Part shown: in pieces, positions 34,035 through 42,460 of the stretch
Position numbering within the stretch: the first letter of the stretch is position 1
How the letters are laid out: each line of letters begins with the position of its first letter
Assembly: GCF_004001045.1 (NCBI RefSeq)
Contig: NZ_BIMK01000028.1
Coordinates: 49,110-113,109, forward strand
Origin: Paenibacillus chibensis
Lineage (GTDB): Bacteria; Bacillota; Bacilli; Paenibacillales; Paenibacillaceae
Length of the DNA: 64,000 bases
Direction: 5' to 3'
Translations under genes and position numbers: made by a program
Notes under the pieces: model-generated
The model's database searches: none
What the model was told of the DNA's origin: nothing
What the model saw: only the letters and a program-made list of their open reading frames with translations

Positions 34035-35171
34035 TTAGGAACGCTCGCGCTTCGCCATTTGCTGCCAAACGGTACCCGCAGCCTGTTCGCCGGATTCGAT
34101 CCGCTCCAGCGCCATCCGGGCCTGCAGGCTGACTTCGAATTCCGGATCGTTAACGGATTCCTCAAGCGCCTCTTTGGCGTCCTCGGTTCCGACCTCGTAC
34201 AGGAACCGCGCCGCGCGCCAGCGGACGATTTTGCTGCTGTCCTTCAGCAGCGCCTGCATCGCCGGCGTTGCGGCAGGGTCGCCGATATCGGACAGGGTAT
34301 CTCCCGCCGTACGGCGCACCGTTGGCGAGCTGTCTTTCAGCGCCTCGTACAACAGCTCCATCGCTTCCGGCGTCCGCAGATCGCCCAGATAGACCACGGC
34401 CAGGCGCCGGGTTTGCATCTTCTCATCATGAAGAGCCTTGCGAAGCAGTGGCAGATGCTCTTCCGCTGGCGTCATGCCGTCAAGCGCAGCATAACGGACG
34501 CGCCAGTCCGCGCTGTTCATCGCTTCCTGCAGCTCCTCGTTGCTGAGCTCGCGGCGCTGCTCCTCGAATTCCTCGCTGCTCGCGCCGTGGGCAATCGCTT
34601 GGGAGATGACCTGCTTCAGGCGATCCTCGGGGAATGCCGCCTCCAGCTCCTGCTCAACCTCTTTGGCGATGGCCTCCAGTTCGCCATAACGTACGCCGTA
34701 GTCCTTCAGCTTGCGCTCCTTGATCATCGTAGCGGCCGCAACCTCCATGACCGCTTTCGTGAAACGGTCCGACAGCGCCATACGCTCCTCCTGCGCACCG
34801 GATTTCACGCGGATCTGCATCGGAATGCCGCGGAAGAACTGCACGAGCACTTCAGCCTCGCCGAAGTGCTCGCCGGCGCCGGCTTCCTCCTCCAGCAGGG
34901 TATTCTGCATGCCCTCCTGGCCAAAACGCGCCTGCACTTCACCCAGGATTACCGACCAGTCGGCGTTGCCTTTACGCTCCAGGGCGACGAAATCCAGCGT
35001 ATGGAATACGCTTTTTACGCCCTCGATATGAAGCATTTCCCGGATCCACGAAGGGGCGGACCGCTCGTTGTCCAGAGTATATGTTTTGCGGATTCCCGCT
35101 TCCAGGCTTTCATCCAGATGAAGCTTCATGGAATTGGGACTCGGTGTCGGCTCGATGAATTTGATTTTCAT
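34035..35171 (-). CDS. Conserved virulence factor C family protein (YpgR/CvfC-like), HEAT repeats
   Basis: 378 residues from MKIKFIEPTPSPNSMKL, which has AAGGAGGGATC upstream. The N-terminal ~90 residues resemble the Nfu/NifU N-terminal scaffold domain (EPTPSPNSMKLHLD). From about 200 onward there are HEAT/PBS-lyase repeats, each with patterns such as DWRVRYAALDGM, MQTRRLAVVYLGDL, SPTVRRTAGDTLSDIGD and SKIVRWRAARFLYEVG. In S. aureus CvfC influences virulence; the molecular role is unsettled. Single gene with its own promoter. Confidence 0.85.
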   Translation of the reverse strand: MKIKFIEPTPSPNSMKLHLDESLEAGIRKTYTLDNERSAPSWIREMLHIEGVKSVFHTLDFVALERKGNADWSVILGEVQARFGQEGMQNTLLEEEAGAGEHFGEAEVLVQFFRGIPMQIRVKSGAQEERMALSDRFTKAVMEVAAATMIKERKLKDYGVRYGELEAIAKEVEQELEAAFPEDRLKQVISQAIAHGASSEEFEEQRRELSNEELQEAMNSADWRVRYAALDGMTPAEEHLPLLRKALHDEKMQTRRLAVVYLGDLRTPEAMELLYEALKDSSPTVRRTAGDTLSDIGDPAATPAMQALLKDSSKIVRWRAARFLYEVGTEDAKEALEESVNDPEFEVSLQARMALERIESGEQAAGTVWQQMAKRERS

Positions 35172-35218
35172 GAAAAGATCCCTCCTTATCATTACGGTTC
35201 CACAAGAAGAACGAAATT

Positions 35219-35232
35219 ACGTCGATCGACGT
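35219..35232. promoter_or_regulatory. 14-base perfect palindrome in the cvfC leader
   Basis: ACGTCGATCGACGT lies a few bases downstream of the predicted start of cvfC transcription, a position suited to a repressor operator or a small leader hairpin. Confidence 0.45.
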
Positions 35233-35243
35233 TTTTATATCTC

Positions 35244-35272
35244 ATTATAGTGTACCTTACTTTGCCGACAAA
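35244..35272 (-). promoter_or_regulatory. SigA-type promoter of the cvfC homologue
   Basis: On the minus strand: -35 TTTGTC, 17-base spacer, perfect TATAAT. About 75 bases before the start codon. Confidence 0.5.
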
Positions 35273-35368
35273 CAAAAAAACTCTTTGGATATGAAAGGAT
35301 TTTTTTAGCCAAACTGTGTGATGTGCAGAGCCGCTACATGTAAATTGCCGAAATCCGGGGGTTTCACG

Positions 35369-35479
35369 ATGTTTAAAAAGCAGGAAAGAGTTCTGATCGT
35401 AATTTGCGTAGTTGTTGCCGCGATTTGCCTATATGGCGCTATCAAGGGCTTTTTGAGATATATGGACTATTTTGGGTAA
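35369..35479 (+). CDS. 36-residue single-helix membrane protein preceding cydA
   Basis: Basic start MFKKQER, one hydrophobic helix (VLIVICVVVAAICLYGAI), then a short tail ending YMDYFG. CCGGGGG precedes the ATG by about 9 bases. It ends 38 bases before the cydA start in the same direction and may be translated from the same message. It is not the CydS homologue, which lies after cydB. No family recognised; it could be an assembly or accessory peptide, or an unrelated small protein. Confidence 0.55.
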   Translation: MFKKQERVLIVICVVVAAICLYGAIKGFLRYMDYFG

Positions 35480-35517
35480 GCGGAAACCGCCAAATGCTGA
35501 AGGAGCTGATGATTCGC

Positions 35518-36864
35518 ATGTCTTCGCTAGATCCTGTTCTGCTGAGCCGGATTCTGACCGGTCTCACGCTGTTCGTACATATCATTTTCGCATCGCTGGG
35601 AGTCGGTATTCCCGTCATGATCGCCCTCGCGGAATGGCGCGGCATTCGTACCCGGGATCCGCATTATACGCTGATGGCCCGCCGGTGGGCCCGGGGCTTT
35701 GTCATTACGGTGGCGGTAGGCGTTGTGACGGGCACCTCGATCGGGCTGCAGCTCAGCCTGCTGTGGCCGACCTTTATGCGCGTAGCCGGTCAGGCGATCG
35801 CGCTGCCGCTGTTCATGGAGACTTTTGCCTTTTTCGTGGAAGCGATCTTTCTGGGCATTTATCTGTACACCTGGGACCGGTTCACCAATAAGCTGACGCA
35901 TCTGCTGCTCCTGATTCCGGTGGCCCTCGGCTCATCGGCCTCGGCCATGTTCATTACAACCGTCAATTCCTTTATGAATGCCCCGCAGGGCTTTACGCTG
36001 TCGGACGGCGTCCTGACCGACATCAATCCGCTTCAAGCGATGCTGAACACCGCCGCGCCGACCAAGGTGTCGCATGTGTTGGTGTCGTCGTACACGCTGT
36101 GCGCCGGCGTGCTGGGAGGCATTGCGGCCTTCAGCATTTTGCGGGGACAGAAGCATGTGTATTTCAAAAAGGCACTGAAGTTAACGGTCGTCTCTACCTT
36201 CGTGTTTGCCGTGGCCACGGCCATCATCGGCGACTTTTCAGGCAAATACCTGGCGAAATACCAGCCGGAGAAACTGGCTGCGGGCGAGTGGCATTTTGAA
36301 ACCCAGCCGTATGCAACTCTGGTGTATGGAGGCGTGCTGGACGATAACAACGAGGTTCGTTACGGCTTGAAGATTCCATATGCGCTCAGTATTTTGGCCG
36401 GGAACGCGCCGAACACGGAGGTCATCGGGCTGAATGAATTCCCGGAGGACGAGCGGCCGCCGCTGTCCATTCATTATTATTTTGACACGATGGTCACGCT
36501 GGGCGGACTGCTGGTCGTGATCCCGCTGCTCTATATGCTCCGCAAAAGGCTGCCGGGGAAACGAATCTATCCGAAATGGCTGCTGATCGGGATCATGGCG
36601 CTTGGACCGCTGTCTTTTACGGCGATTGAAGTGGGCTGGATGTATGCGGAGGTGGGACGACAGCCGTGGATCATGCGCGGATACATGAAGGTCGCGGAAG
36701 CCGCGACGACGGCTGGCTACGTGGGCTGGATGCTGGTGCTGTTCATCCTGTTGTATTTCGTTCTTTGCTTTTCCTGCGTCAAAGTGCTGAGCAAGCTGTT
36801 CCGCAATAAAGACGCGGTCGAAGAGATGCGGGCGCTCGGAATCGAAGGAGGAGACCGGACATGA
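35518..36864 (+). CDS. cydA: Cytochrome bd ubiquinol oxidase subunit I
   Basis: 448 residues from MSSLDPVLLSRILTGL; two in-frame ATG codons lie up to eight codons upstream and AAGGAG overlaps them, so the start is approximate. Haem ligands visible: His21 in LFVHIIF and His186 in TKVSHVLVSS. Length and short quinol loop fit the Bacillus/Geobacillus (S-type) group rather than E. coli. It oxidises quinol and reduces oxygen to water with high affinity. Overlaps cydB by four bases. Confidence 0.93.
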   Translation: MSSLDPVLLSRILTGLTLFVHIIFASLGVGIPVMIALAEWRGIRTRDPHYTLMARRWARGFVITVAVGVVTGTSIGLQLSLLWPTFMRVAGQAIALPLFMETFAFFVEAIFLGIYLYTWDRFTNKLTHLLLLIPVALGSSASAMFITTVNSFMNAPQGFTLSDGVLTDINPLQAMLNTAAPTKVSHVLVSSYTLCAGVLGGIAAFSILRGQKHVYFKKALKLTVVSTFVFAVATAIIGDFSGKYLAKYQPEKLAAGEWHFETQPYATLVYGGVLDDNNEVRYGLKIPYALSILAGNAPNTEVIGLNEFPEDERPPLSIHYYFDTMVTLGGLLVVIPLLYMLRKRLPGKRIYPKWLLIGIMALGPLSFTAIEVGWMYAEVGRQPWIMRGYMKVAEAATTAGYVGWMLVLFILLYFVLCFSCVKVLSKLFRNKDAVEEMRALGIEGGDRT

Positions 36865-37895
36865 GCTATGAAGTCGTGGGAATCACCGTGCTGTGGATTT
36901 TTTTGTTTGGCTATATTATCGTCGCTTCGATCGATTTCGGCGCAGGCTTCTTCAGCTTCTACAGCGTCGTCCTCGGCCATGAGAACAAGGTGCATACCAT
37001 CATTCAGCGTTACCTGTCCCCGGTGTGGGAGGTCACGAACGTCTTCCTGGTGTTCTTTTACATCGGATTGATCGGATTTTTTCCGGATGCCGCTTATTAC
37101 TATGGGACGGCTCTGCTTGTACCCGGCAGCATCGTTATCGTTCTGCTGGCGGTGCGCGGCGTCTATTACGCATTCAATACGTACGGCAGCAGCAAAGAGA
37201 ACAACAAGATGTACATGGCGTTGTACGGAGCGACGGGCATTCTGATTCCGGCGGCGCTGTCGACCGTTCTGGCGATATCGGAAGGGGGCATTATCTCGGT
37301 GCGTGCCGGAAAGGTCGAGATCGGATGGATGGAGTTTTTTACGAATCCGTATACCTGGTCCGTCATATTGCTTGCCCTGGTCAGCGTATTATACATTTCG
37401 GCGATGTTTTTGAGCTATTATGCGAAAAGAAGCAGGGACGAGGGAGCGTTCGAAATTTTACGCAGATACGCCCTTGCCTGGAGCGGACCGACGATTGGAG
37501 CCTCGCTGCTTGCTTTTGTGGAGATCGACCGTCAAAATACCGAGCATTTCCAGCGCATGCTGGACCATGCGTGGATGTTCGTGGCTTCGTTCATCTGCTT
37601 TCTGATCGCCGTGTATTTCGTATGGAGCAAAAAGCATCTGGGCTGGTCCTTTATCCTCGTCATGCTGCAGTTCGCGTTCGCCTGGTTCGGCTATGGCCGC
37701 TCCCACCTGCCTTACGTGCTGTACAAGCAGATCAACATTTACGAGAATTTCACGAATGACACGATGGCGATCGCGCTGATCACGGCCTTCGTTCTCGGGC
37801 TCATCGTGCTTGTCCCGTCGCTGATTCTGATCATGCGCCTCTTCCTGTTCGACGCCAAATACGTCCGCGGGGGCTCCGCCAAGAAAGGGGGATAA
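36861..37895 (+). CDS. cydB: Cytochrome bd ubiquinol oxidase subunit II
   Basis: 344 residues, polytopic. The start SYEVVGITVLWIFLFGYIIVASIDFGAGFFSFY is typical of CydB, and the ATG overlaps the cydA stop (ATGA), indicating translational coupling. It is the partner of CydA in the membrane; CydDC assembly transporter genes are not in the window. Followed three bases later by a 34-residue subunit gene. Confidence 0.93.
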   Translation: MSYEVVGITVLWIFLFGYIIVASIDFGAGFFSFYSVVLGHENKVHTIIQRYLSPVWEVTNVFLVFFYIGLIGFFPDAAYYYGTALLVPGSIVIVLLAVRGVYYAFNTYGSSKENNKMYMALYGATGILIPAALSTVLAISEGGIISVRAGKVEIGWMEFFTNPYTWSVILLALVSVLYISAMFLSYYAKRSRDEGAFEILRRYALAWSGPTIGASLLAFVEIDRQNTEHFQRMLDHAWMFVASFICFLIAVYFVWSKKHLGWSFILVMLQFAFAWFGYGRSHLPYVLYKQINIYENFTNDTMAIALITAFVLGLIVLVPSLILIMRLFLFDAKYVRGGSAKKGG

Positions 37896-37898
37896 AGC

Positions 37899-38003
37899 AT
37901 GGAGGATTTCTCGATTTTTGTGGCGCCCATGGGGATCGTCGTCGTGTCCATTCTGTTTCTGGCCGTTTATATCGTTAAATACAAGGACCCGAAAGACGAG
38001 TGA
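37899..38003 (+). CDS. cydS: CydS-like third subunit of cytochrome bd oxidase
   Basis: 34 residues: MEDFSIFVAPMGIVVVSIL, one transmembrane helix, and tail KYKDPKDE. Length, position directly after cydB (AAGAAAGGGGGATAAAGC as ribosome site) and general sequence agree with the CydS subunit seen in the Geobacillus bd oxidase structure, which is a single helix beside CydA. Easily missed because of its size. Confidence 0.75.
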   Translation: MEDFSIFVAPMGIVVVSILFLAVYIVKYKDPKDE

Positions 38004-38107
38004 AAAAAGTTCTGCTGTATGTGGATGTCGGCGTCATTCTCCTGCTGGTACACAGGGTTTCTTTCAGGGTAAAATGGAACTAACGGCTTGTATGAGAAGG
38101 AGGGGAA

Positions 38108-39100
38108 ATGGTGCCCAAAATTCGCTACGACAATATGGACAATGTCAGCACGGATCATACCCTGAAGCAGTTCAATCAATGGCGCCAGGAGCGCAAGCAT
38201 AAGAAAAAGGATTATTCCTTCCAGATACCCAACGTGCCTCCTGAGCTCGATTATCTGCATGCGAACCGGCTGGATACATCGATCACCTGGATCGGCCACT
38301 CCACGTTTTTCATTCAATATGAAGGACTTAACATCTTGACTGGCCCGGTCTGGGCCAAACGGATGGGATTCGAGCGCAGGATGGGCGAGCCCGGCATCGA
38401 GATCGGGCAAGTGCCGCAAGTTGACGTCATCCTGATTTCGCATTCCCATTACGATCATCTGCACATGTCTTCGATCCGCAGGCTGTACCGGAAGGGAACG
38501 CTGCTGGTGGTGCCGGTAGGGCTTCGGAAAAAGATGGTTCGCAAAGGGTTCGATAACTGCATCGAGCTGAAATGGTGGGAACATACGGTGGTCCACCATG
38601 TGAAAATATCCTTCGTGCCGACGCAGCACTGGACGCGGCGCACGCCTTTCGATACGAACTCTTCGCATTGGGGCGGGTACGTGCTTGAACCGGCAAACGC
38701 TCTGCCGCCAAGCGGCAATGAACAGGAAGAGGCACTGCTGCCGCCAAACCTTTATTTTGCGGGCGACAGCGGGTATTTCCCCGGCTTTAAAGATATCGGC
38801 AATCGCTATAAAATCCATGTCGCGCTGATGCCGATCGGAGCTTACGAGCCGGAGTGGTTCATGACCTCGCAGCACGTCAACCCGGAGGAAGCGTTGCGTG
38901 CTTTTCTCGATGTGAAGGCGGAAACGATGATTCCGATGCATTACGGCACGTTCCGGCTGGCGGATGACACGGCGCGCGAAGCGCTGGACCGGATGGAGGC
39001 GGAGCGGAAGCGGCTCGGCATTGCGGAAGACCGGTTGAAGGTGCTGAAGTACGGGGAGACGCTCAGAATTCATCCCGAGCATCGCGGAGCGGGTTCTTGA
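38108..39100 (+). CDS. MBL-fold metallo-hydrolase (NAPE-PLD/UlaG-like)
   Basis: 330 residues. Metal-binding motif HSHYDHLHM, earlier TWIGHSTFFIQYEG, then FVPTQHWTRRTPFD, FAGDSGYFPGF and MHYGTFRLADD, the arrangement seen in the YfhL/RomA/NAPE-PLD-like branch of metallo-beta-lactamase fold enzymes. AAGGAGGGG precedes the start; a GTG one codon later is possible. Cytoplasmic. In bacteria these are mostly uncharacterised phosphodiesterases or lactonases. Confidence 0.87.
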   Translation: MVPKIRYDNMDNVSTDHTLKQFNQWRQERKHKKKDYSFQIPNVPPELDYLHANRLDTSITWIGHSTFFIQYEGLNILTGPVWAKRMGFERRMGEPGIEIGQVPQVDVILISHSHYDHLHMSSIRRLYRKGTLLVVPVGLRKKMVRKGFDNCIELKWWEHTVVHHVKISFVPTQHWTRRTPFDTNSSHWGGYVLEPANALPPSGNEQEEALLPPNLYFAGDSGYFPGFKDIGNRYKIHVALMPIGAYEPEWFMTSQHVNPEEALRAFLDVKAETMIPMHYGTFRLADDTAREALDRMEAERKRLGIAEDRLKVLKYGETLRIHPEHRGAGS

Positions 39101-39193
39101 AAATACACGGAGGGATATCCGCGCTGCAGCTTGAAACTGCATGGGTCACCTTTTGAGGCGCGTTAAGGTTTTAAAGGATATCTATCAGCTTGC

Positions 39194-39218
39194 AAACCGT
39201 CGATAAGACGGTTTTTTT
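39194..39218 (+). terminator. Terminator after the MBL hydrolase
   Basis: AAACCGTC-GATAA-GACGGTTTT with a T run. Confidence 0.8.
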
Positions 39219-39228
39219 ATGCTATAAT

Positions 39229-39238
39229 GTGCTGAAGC
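39229..39238 (+). promoter_or_regulatory. Extended -10 promoter of the ABC-F gene
   Basis: ATGCTATAAT gives TG-N-TATAAT about 30 bases before the start codon. The -35 region overlaps the preceding terminator. Confidence 0.55.
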
Positions 39239-39266
39239 CAATATGCGAAAGGGATGGTAATGCTTA

Positions 39267-40892
39267 ATGATCAGTACAAGCGGCGTGACGCTCCGTTATG
39301 GAAAGCGCGCACTCTTTGAAGATGTAAATATAAAATTCACACCGGGCAACTGCTACGGCCTGATCGGTGCCAACGGCGCCGGTAAATCGACCTTCCTCAA
39401 AATTCTTTCCGGTGAAATTGAAGCCAACATGGGCGAAGTTCATATGACACCGGGCGAACGGATGGCCGTCCTGAAGCAGAACCATTTTGAATATGACGAA
39501 TATCCGGTTCTCGAAACCGTTATTATGGGACACAGCCGTCTGTATGACATTATGAAAGAGAAGGACGCTTTGTATGCGAAGTCTGATTTCTCTGAAGAAG
39601 ACGGCCTGCGGGCAGGCGAGCTGGAAGGCGAATTCGCCGAGCTGAACGGCTGGGACGCCGAGCCGGATGCGGCTGCGCTCCTGATCGGTCTCGGCATTCC
39701 GCGCGAGCTGCATGATAAGAAGATGGAAGAGCTGAGCGGCAACGAGAAGGTCCGCGTGCTCCTGGCCCAGGCCTTGTTCGGCCGTCCGAACAACCTGCTG
39801 CTTGACGAGCCTACCAACCACTTGGACCTCGAATCGATTCAGTGGCTCGAGAACTTCCTGATGGATTATGAAGGCACCGTTATCGTCGTATCCCATGACC
39901 GTCACTTCCTGAACAAGGTATGTACGCATATCGCGGATATCGACTTTGGCAAAATCCAGCTCTATGTCGGCAACTATGACTTCTGGTACGAGTCCAGTAA
40001 GCTGGCGCTGGAATTGCAGCGCGAATCCAACAAGAAAAAAGAAGAGAAGATCAAGGAGCTGCAGGCGTTTATTCAGCGCTTCTCCGCGAATGCTTCCAAG
40101 TCCAAGCAGGCGACTTCCCGTAAGAAGCAGCTGGACAAAATCACGCTGGACGACATCCGTCCATCCAATCGTAAATATCCGTTCCTGCACTTCAAACCGG
40201 AGCGTGAAGCCGGCAAGCAGCTGCTGACGGTGGACCGTCTCACCAAATCGGTTGAAGGCGAGAAGGTGCTGGACGAACTGAGCTTTGTCGTGAACAAAGG
40301 CGACAAGATCGCATTTGTCGGACCGAACGGACTGCCGAAGTCGATGCTGTTCGAAGTGTTGATGGGACGCACGGAAGTTGAAAGCGGCGAATTCTCTTGG
40401 GGGGTTACGACCACTCAAGCTTACTTCCCGAAAGACAACTCCGAGTATTTTGACGGGGTCGATCTGAATCTGGTTGAGTGGCTGCGCCAGTATTCCAAGG
40501 ATCAGGACGAAACCTTCCTGCGCGGATTCCTGGGCCGGATGCTCTTCTCCGGCGAAGAAGCCCTGAAGAAAGCGAGCGTTCTCTCCGGGGGAGAGAAAGT
40601 ACGCTGCATGCTGGCCAAGATGATGCTGAACGGTGCAAACGTGCTGCTGCTCGACGAGCCTACCAACCACTTGGACCTCGAATCGATTACGGCGCTGAAC
40701 AATGGACTCATCGATTTCGATGGAACGATCCTGTTCACATCGCATGACCATCAGTTCATCCAAACGATTGCCAACCGCATTATCGAGATTACGCCGACAG
40801 GAATCATCGATAAGTCGATGACTTATGACGAGTACCTTGAGAGCGATGAGGTTAAAGCCCTGCGCGAAAAAATGTACCCGAATGGCCTGTAA
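39267..40892 (+). CDS. ABC-F family ATP-binding protein (YkpA/YbiT-like)
   Basis: 541 residues, two ABC domains, no membrane segments. First Walker A GANGAGKST, linker with basic repeats (NKKKEEKIKELQ, SKSKQATSRKKQLDK), two copies of LLLDEPTNHLDLESI. Signature motifs are LSGNEKV and LSGGEKV. The second Walker A is degenerate (GPNGLPKSM), as I recall for B. subtilis YkpA, so only one site is likely to be fully active. ABC-F proteins of this branch act on the ribosome; they are not transporters. Not an evident antibiotic-resistance type. Confidence 0.92.
   Translation: MISTSGVTLRYGKRALFEDVNIKFTPGNCYGLIGANGAGKSTFLKILSGEIEANMGEVHMTPGERMAVLKQNHFEYDEYPVLETVIMGHSRLYDIMKEKDALYAKSDFSEEDGLRAGELEGEFAELNGWDAEPDAAALLIGLGIPRELHDKKMEELSGNEKVRVLLAQALFGRPNNLLLDEPTNHLDLESIQWLENFLMDYEGTVIVVSHDRHFLNKVCTHIADIDFGKIQLYVGNYDFWYESSKLALELQRESNKKKEEKIKELQAFIQRFSANASKSKQATSRKKQLDKITLDDIRPSNRKYPFLHFKPEREAGKQLLTVDRLTKSVEGEKVLDELSFVVNKGDKIAFVGPNGLPKSMLFEVLMGRTEVESGEFSWGVTTTQAYFPKDNSEYFDGVDLNLVEWLRQYSKDQDETFLRGFLGRMLFSGEEALKKASVLSGGEKVRCMLAKMMLNGANVLLLDEPTNHLDLESITALNNGLIDFDGTILFTSHDHQFIQTIANRIIEITPTGIIDKSMTYDEYLESDEVKALREKMYPNGL
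39804..39839. repeat. 36-base exact repeat in the ABC-F gene, copy 1
   Basis: Identical at all 36 bases to 40653-40688; encodes DEPTNHLDLESI in the first ATPase domain. Synonymous positions also match. Confidence 0.9.
40653..40688. repeat. 36-base exact repeat in the ABC-F gene, copy 2
   Basis: Second copy, in the second ATPase domain; see 39804-39839. Confidence 0.9.
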
Positions 40893-40914
40893 GCGGAGCT
40901 ATCCGGGACGATTG

Positions 40915-40953
40915 AAAAAAGCTGTTTCCCTTTATAGGGAAGCAGCTTTTTTG
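40915..40953 (+). terminator. Terminator after the ABC-F gene
   Basis: AAAAAAGCTGTTTCCCT / AGGGAAGCAGCTTTTTT stem (one mismatch); A-rich and T-rich sides suggest use in both directions. Confidence 0.9.
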
Positions 40954-40976
40954 GCGTGCATACACGGATTGCGATC

Positions 40977-41162
40977 CTAGGATCCTCCGGTACGTCGGCG
41001 CTGATTATTCGGCTTTTTATTGTTTTGGCTTTTCATCGCATGAGGAGAATTTCCCTGAAACCCGCCGGGCTTAAACGCATTGTTTTGCTGTTTCTTTTGC
41101 TCCAGCTTCGCCTTGATGGCGTCAGCGAGATTGACCTTTTTTACATCATTATTTTCGGACAT
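40977..41162 (-). CDS. Small basic Asn/Gln/Lys-rich protein
   Basis: 61 residues with no membrane segment: an N-terminal helix (VNLADAIKAKLEQKKQQ) and a disordered-looking, Gly/Asn/Arg-rich tail ending QRRRTGGS. A strong AAGGGAGGG site six bases upstream of the ATG argues that it is real. Such tails are common in small nucleic-acid-associated proteins, but no family is recognised and the function is unknown. Confidence 0.7.
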   Translation of the reverse strand: MSENNDVKKVNLADAIKAKLEQKKQQNNAFKPGGFQGNSPHAMKSQNNKKPNNQRRRTGGS

Positions 41163-41328
41163 GGGCGGCCCTCCCTTAAGGTTGTGTACTTATTTTATCT
41201 GTTTTTGCGGTTCCCCACAAGAGATGGGAGGGACAAAACCTCTTTGCCTGCGGCAACTATGTTTCTCTAGACCCACACGGGCCGCATTTGCTAGGATAGG
41301 AAAGTGCTTTTGAGAACCTGGGGAAAAG

Positions 41329-42255
41329 GTGGATAAGACGATTGTGGATATTTATGACGATATACGAAAAGGGGAGCGCGGAGCCTGGGTCAGCATTGCC
41401 GCTTACCTGATTCTTTCAGCTTTCAAGCTGGTCAGCGGTTATGTGTTTGCTTCGAGCGCGCTGCTTGCGGACGGCTTTAACAACGTGACGGATATAGTGG
41501 CATCGCTGGCGGTGCTGATCGGGCTGCGGATATCCCAGAAGCCGCCGGATTCCGATCATGCCTACGGCCATTTCCGGGCGGAGACGGTTGCCGCTCTCAT
41601 CGCATCATTCATTATGGCCATGGTCGGCATTCAGGTATTGGTCGAAGCGGTACGTTCCTTATTTGCCGGACGGGAGGTCCAGCCCAATTTATGGGCAGCC
41701 GGAGTAGCCGTGATATGCTCAATCTGCATGTATGCCGTATATCAATACAATAAAAGACTGGCCAAACAGATCAACAACCAAGCGCTTATGGCTGCGGCCA
41801 AAGATAATTTTTCGGATGCCCTGGTCAGCATCGGCGCGGCGGTCGGCATCGTCGGAGCTCAGTTCGGTCTGCCATGGCTGGATGTGGTTGCGGCCATTGC
41901 CGTTGGCCTTCTGATATGCAAAACGGCCTGGGACATTTTCCGCGACTCGACTTACCGGCTGACGGACGGATTCGATCAGGACGAACTTAAGGATCTCCGC
42001 AGCGCCATCGGCCGCACGCCGGGCGTGGAAGGGATTAAGGACGTCAAAGCACGGGTTCACGGCAACCATGTCCTGGTGGATGTCGTGATAGAGGTCGATC
42101 CGCATCTTAGCATCATTGAGGGTCATCAGATCAGCGATGAAATCGAGGACCGGCTGACGGATATGCATAACATTATGAATGTTCATGTCCATGTGGAACC
42201 GAAGGATCTCGACATCTTAGAGCCGGGACGACATCGGAATGCATCAAAAAAATAA
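41329..42255 (+). CDS. Cation diffusion facilitator (CDF) family transporter
   Basis: 308 residues from a GTG start (TGGGGAAAAG upstream). Six transmembrane helices in the first 215 residues, including LLADGFNNVTDIVASL (metal-site Asp) and the DHAYGHFRAE loop, then the cytoplasmic CDF C-terminal domain (VKDVKARVHGNHVLVDVVIEVDP). It exports divalent metals such as Zn, Mn or Fe in exchange for protons; the second-helix residues N/D could suit Mn but do not settle it. Single gene. Confidence 0.92.
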   Translation: MDKTIVDIYDDIRKGERGAWVSIAAYLILSAFKLVSGYVFASSALLADGFNNVTDIVASLAVLIGLRISQKPPDSDHAYGHFRAETVAALIASFIMAMVGIQVLVEAVRSLFAGREVQPNLWAAGVAVICSICMYAVYQYNKRLAKQINNQALMAAAKDNFSDALVSIGAAVGIVGAQFGLPWLDVVAAIAVGLLICKTAWDIFRDSTYRLTDGFDQDELKDLRSAIGRTPGVEGIKDVKARVHGNHVLVDVVIEVDPHLSIIEGHQISDEIEDRLTDMHNIMNVHVHVEPKDLDILEPGRHRNASKK

Positions 42256-42460
42256 ATAAAACGCCGCTTTTACGTCGTCAAAGGGATGGAAACAAGGGCC
42301 TTATGGCAGGGTCTAAGGGGTGAGCGAGACTTTAGACCTGCCTGGTTCTGTAATTTGACATGATTTTTGTGAGAAAAGGAGCATATGTCGTATCCTGCCT
42401 TCTGACTATAATGGGGACAGTAACATTTATTATCAGTCAGCATAAGGAGGAATTGCATAA

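Noticed and set aside
33962..35294. Plus-strand frames opposite the cvfC gene (for example 34059-35294)
   Set aside because: Shadow of a HEAT-repeat gene; Arg/His-rich translation, no start signal or domain.
40300..40360. Inactivating mutation in the second Walker A of the ABC-F protein
   Set aside because: GPNGLPKSM departs from the consensus, but as I recall B. subtilis YkpA is degenerate here too, so this looks like a family trait rather than a lesion.
39264..40763. 499-codon minus-strand frame opposite the ABC-F gene
   Set aside because: Fully overlaps a gene with clear Walker and signature motifs; no ribosome site or recognisable domain, and its apparent internal repeats only mirror the two ATPase halves.
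39267..40892. Antibiotic-resistance ABC-F (Vga/Lsa/Msr type)
   Set aside because: The sequence follows housekeeping YkpA/YbiT closely, including the degenerate second Walker A, and has no resistance-gene context.
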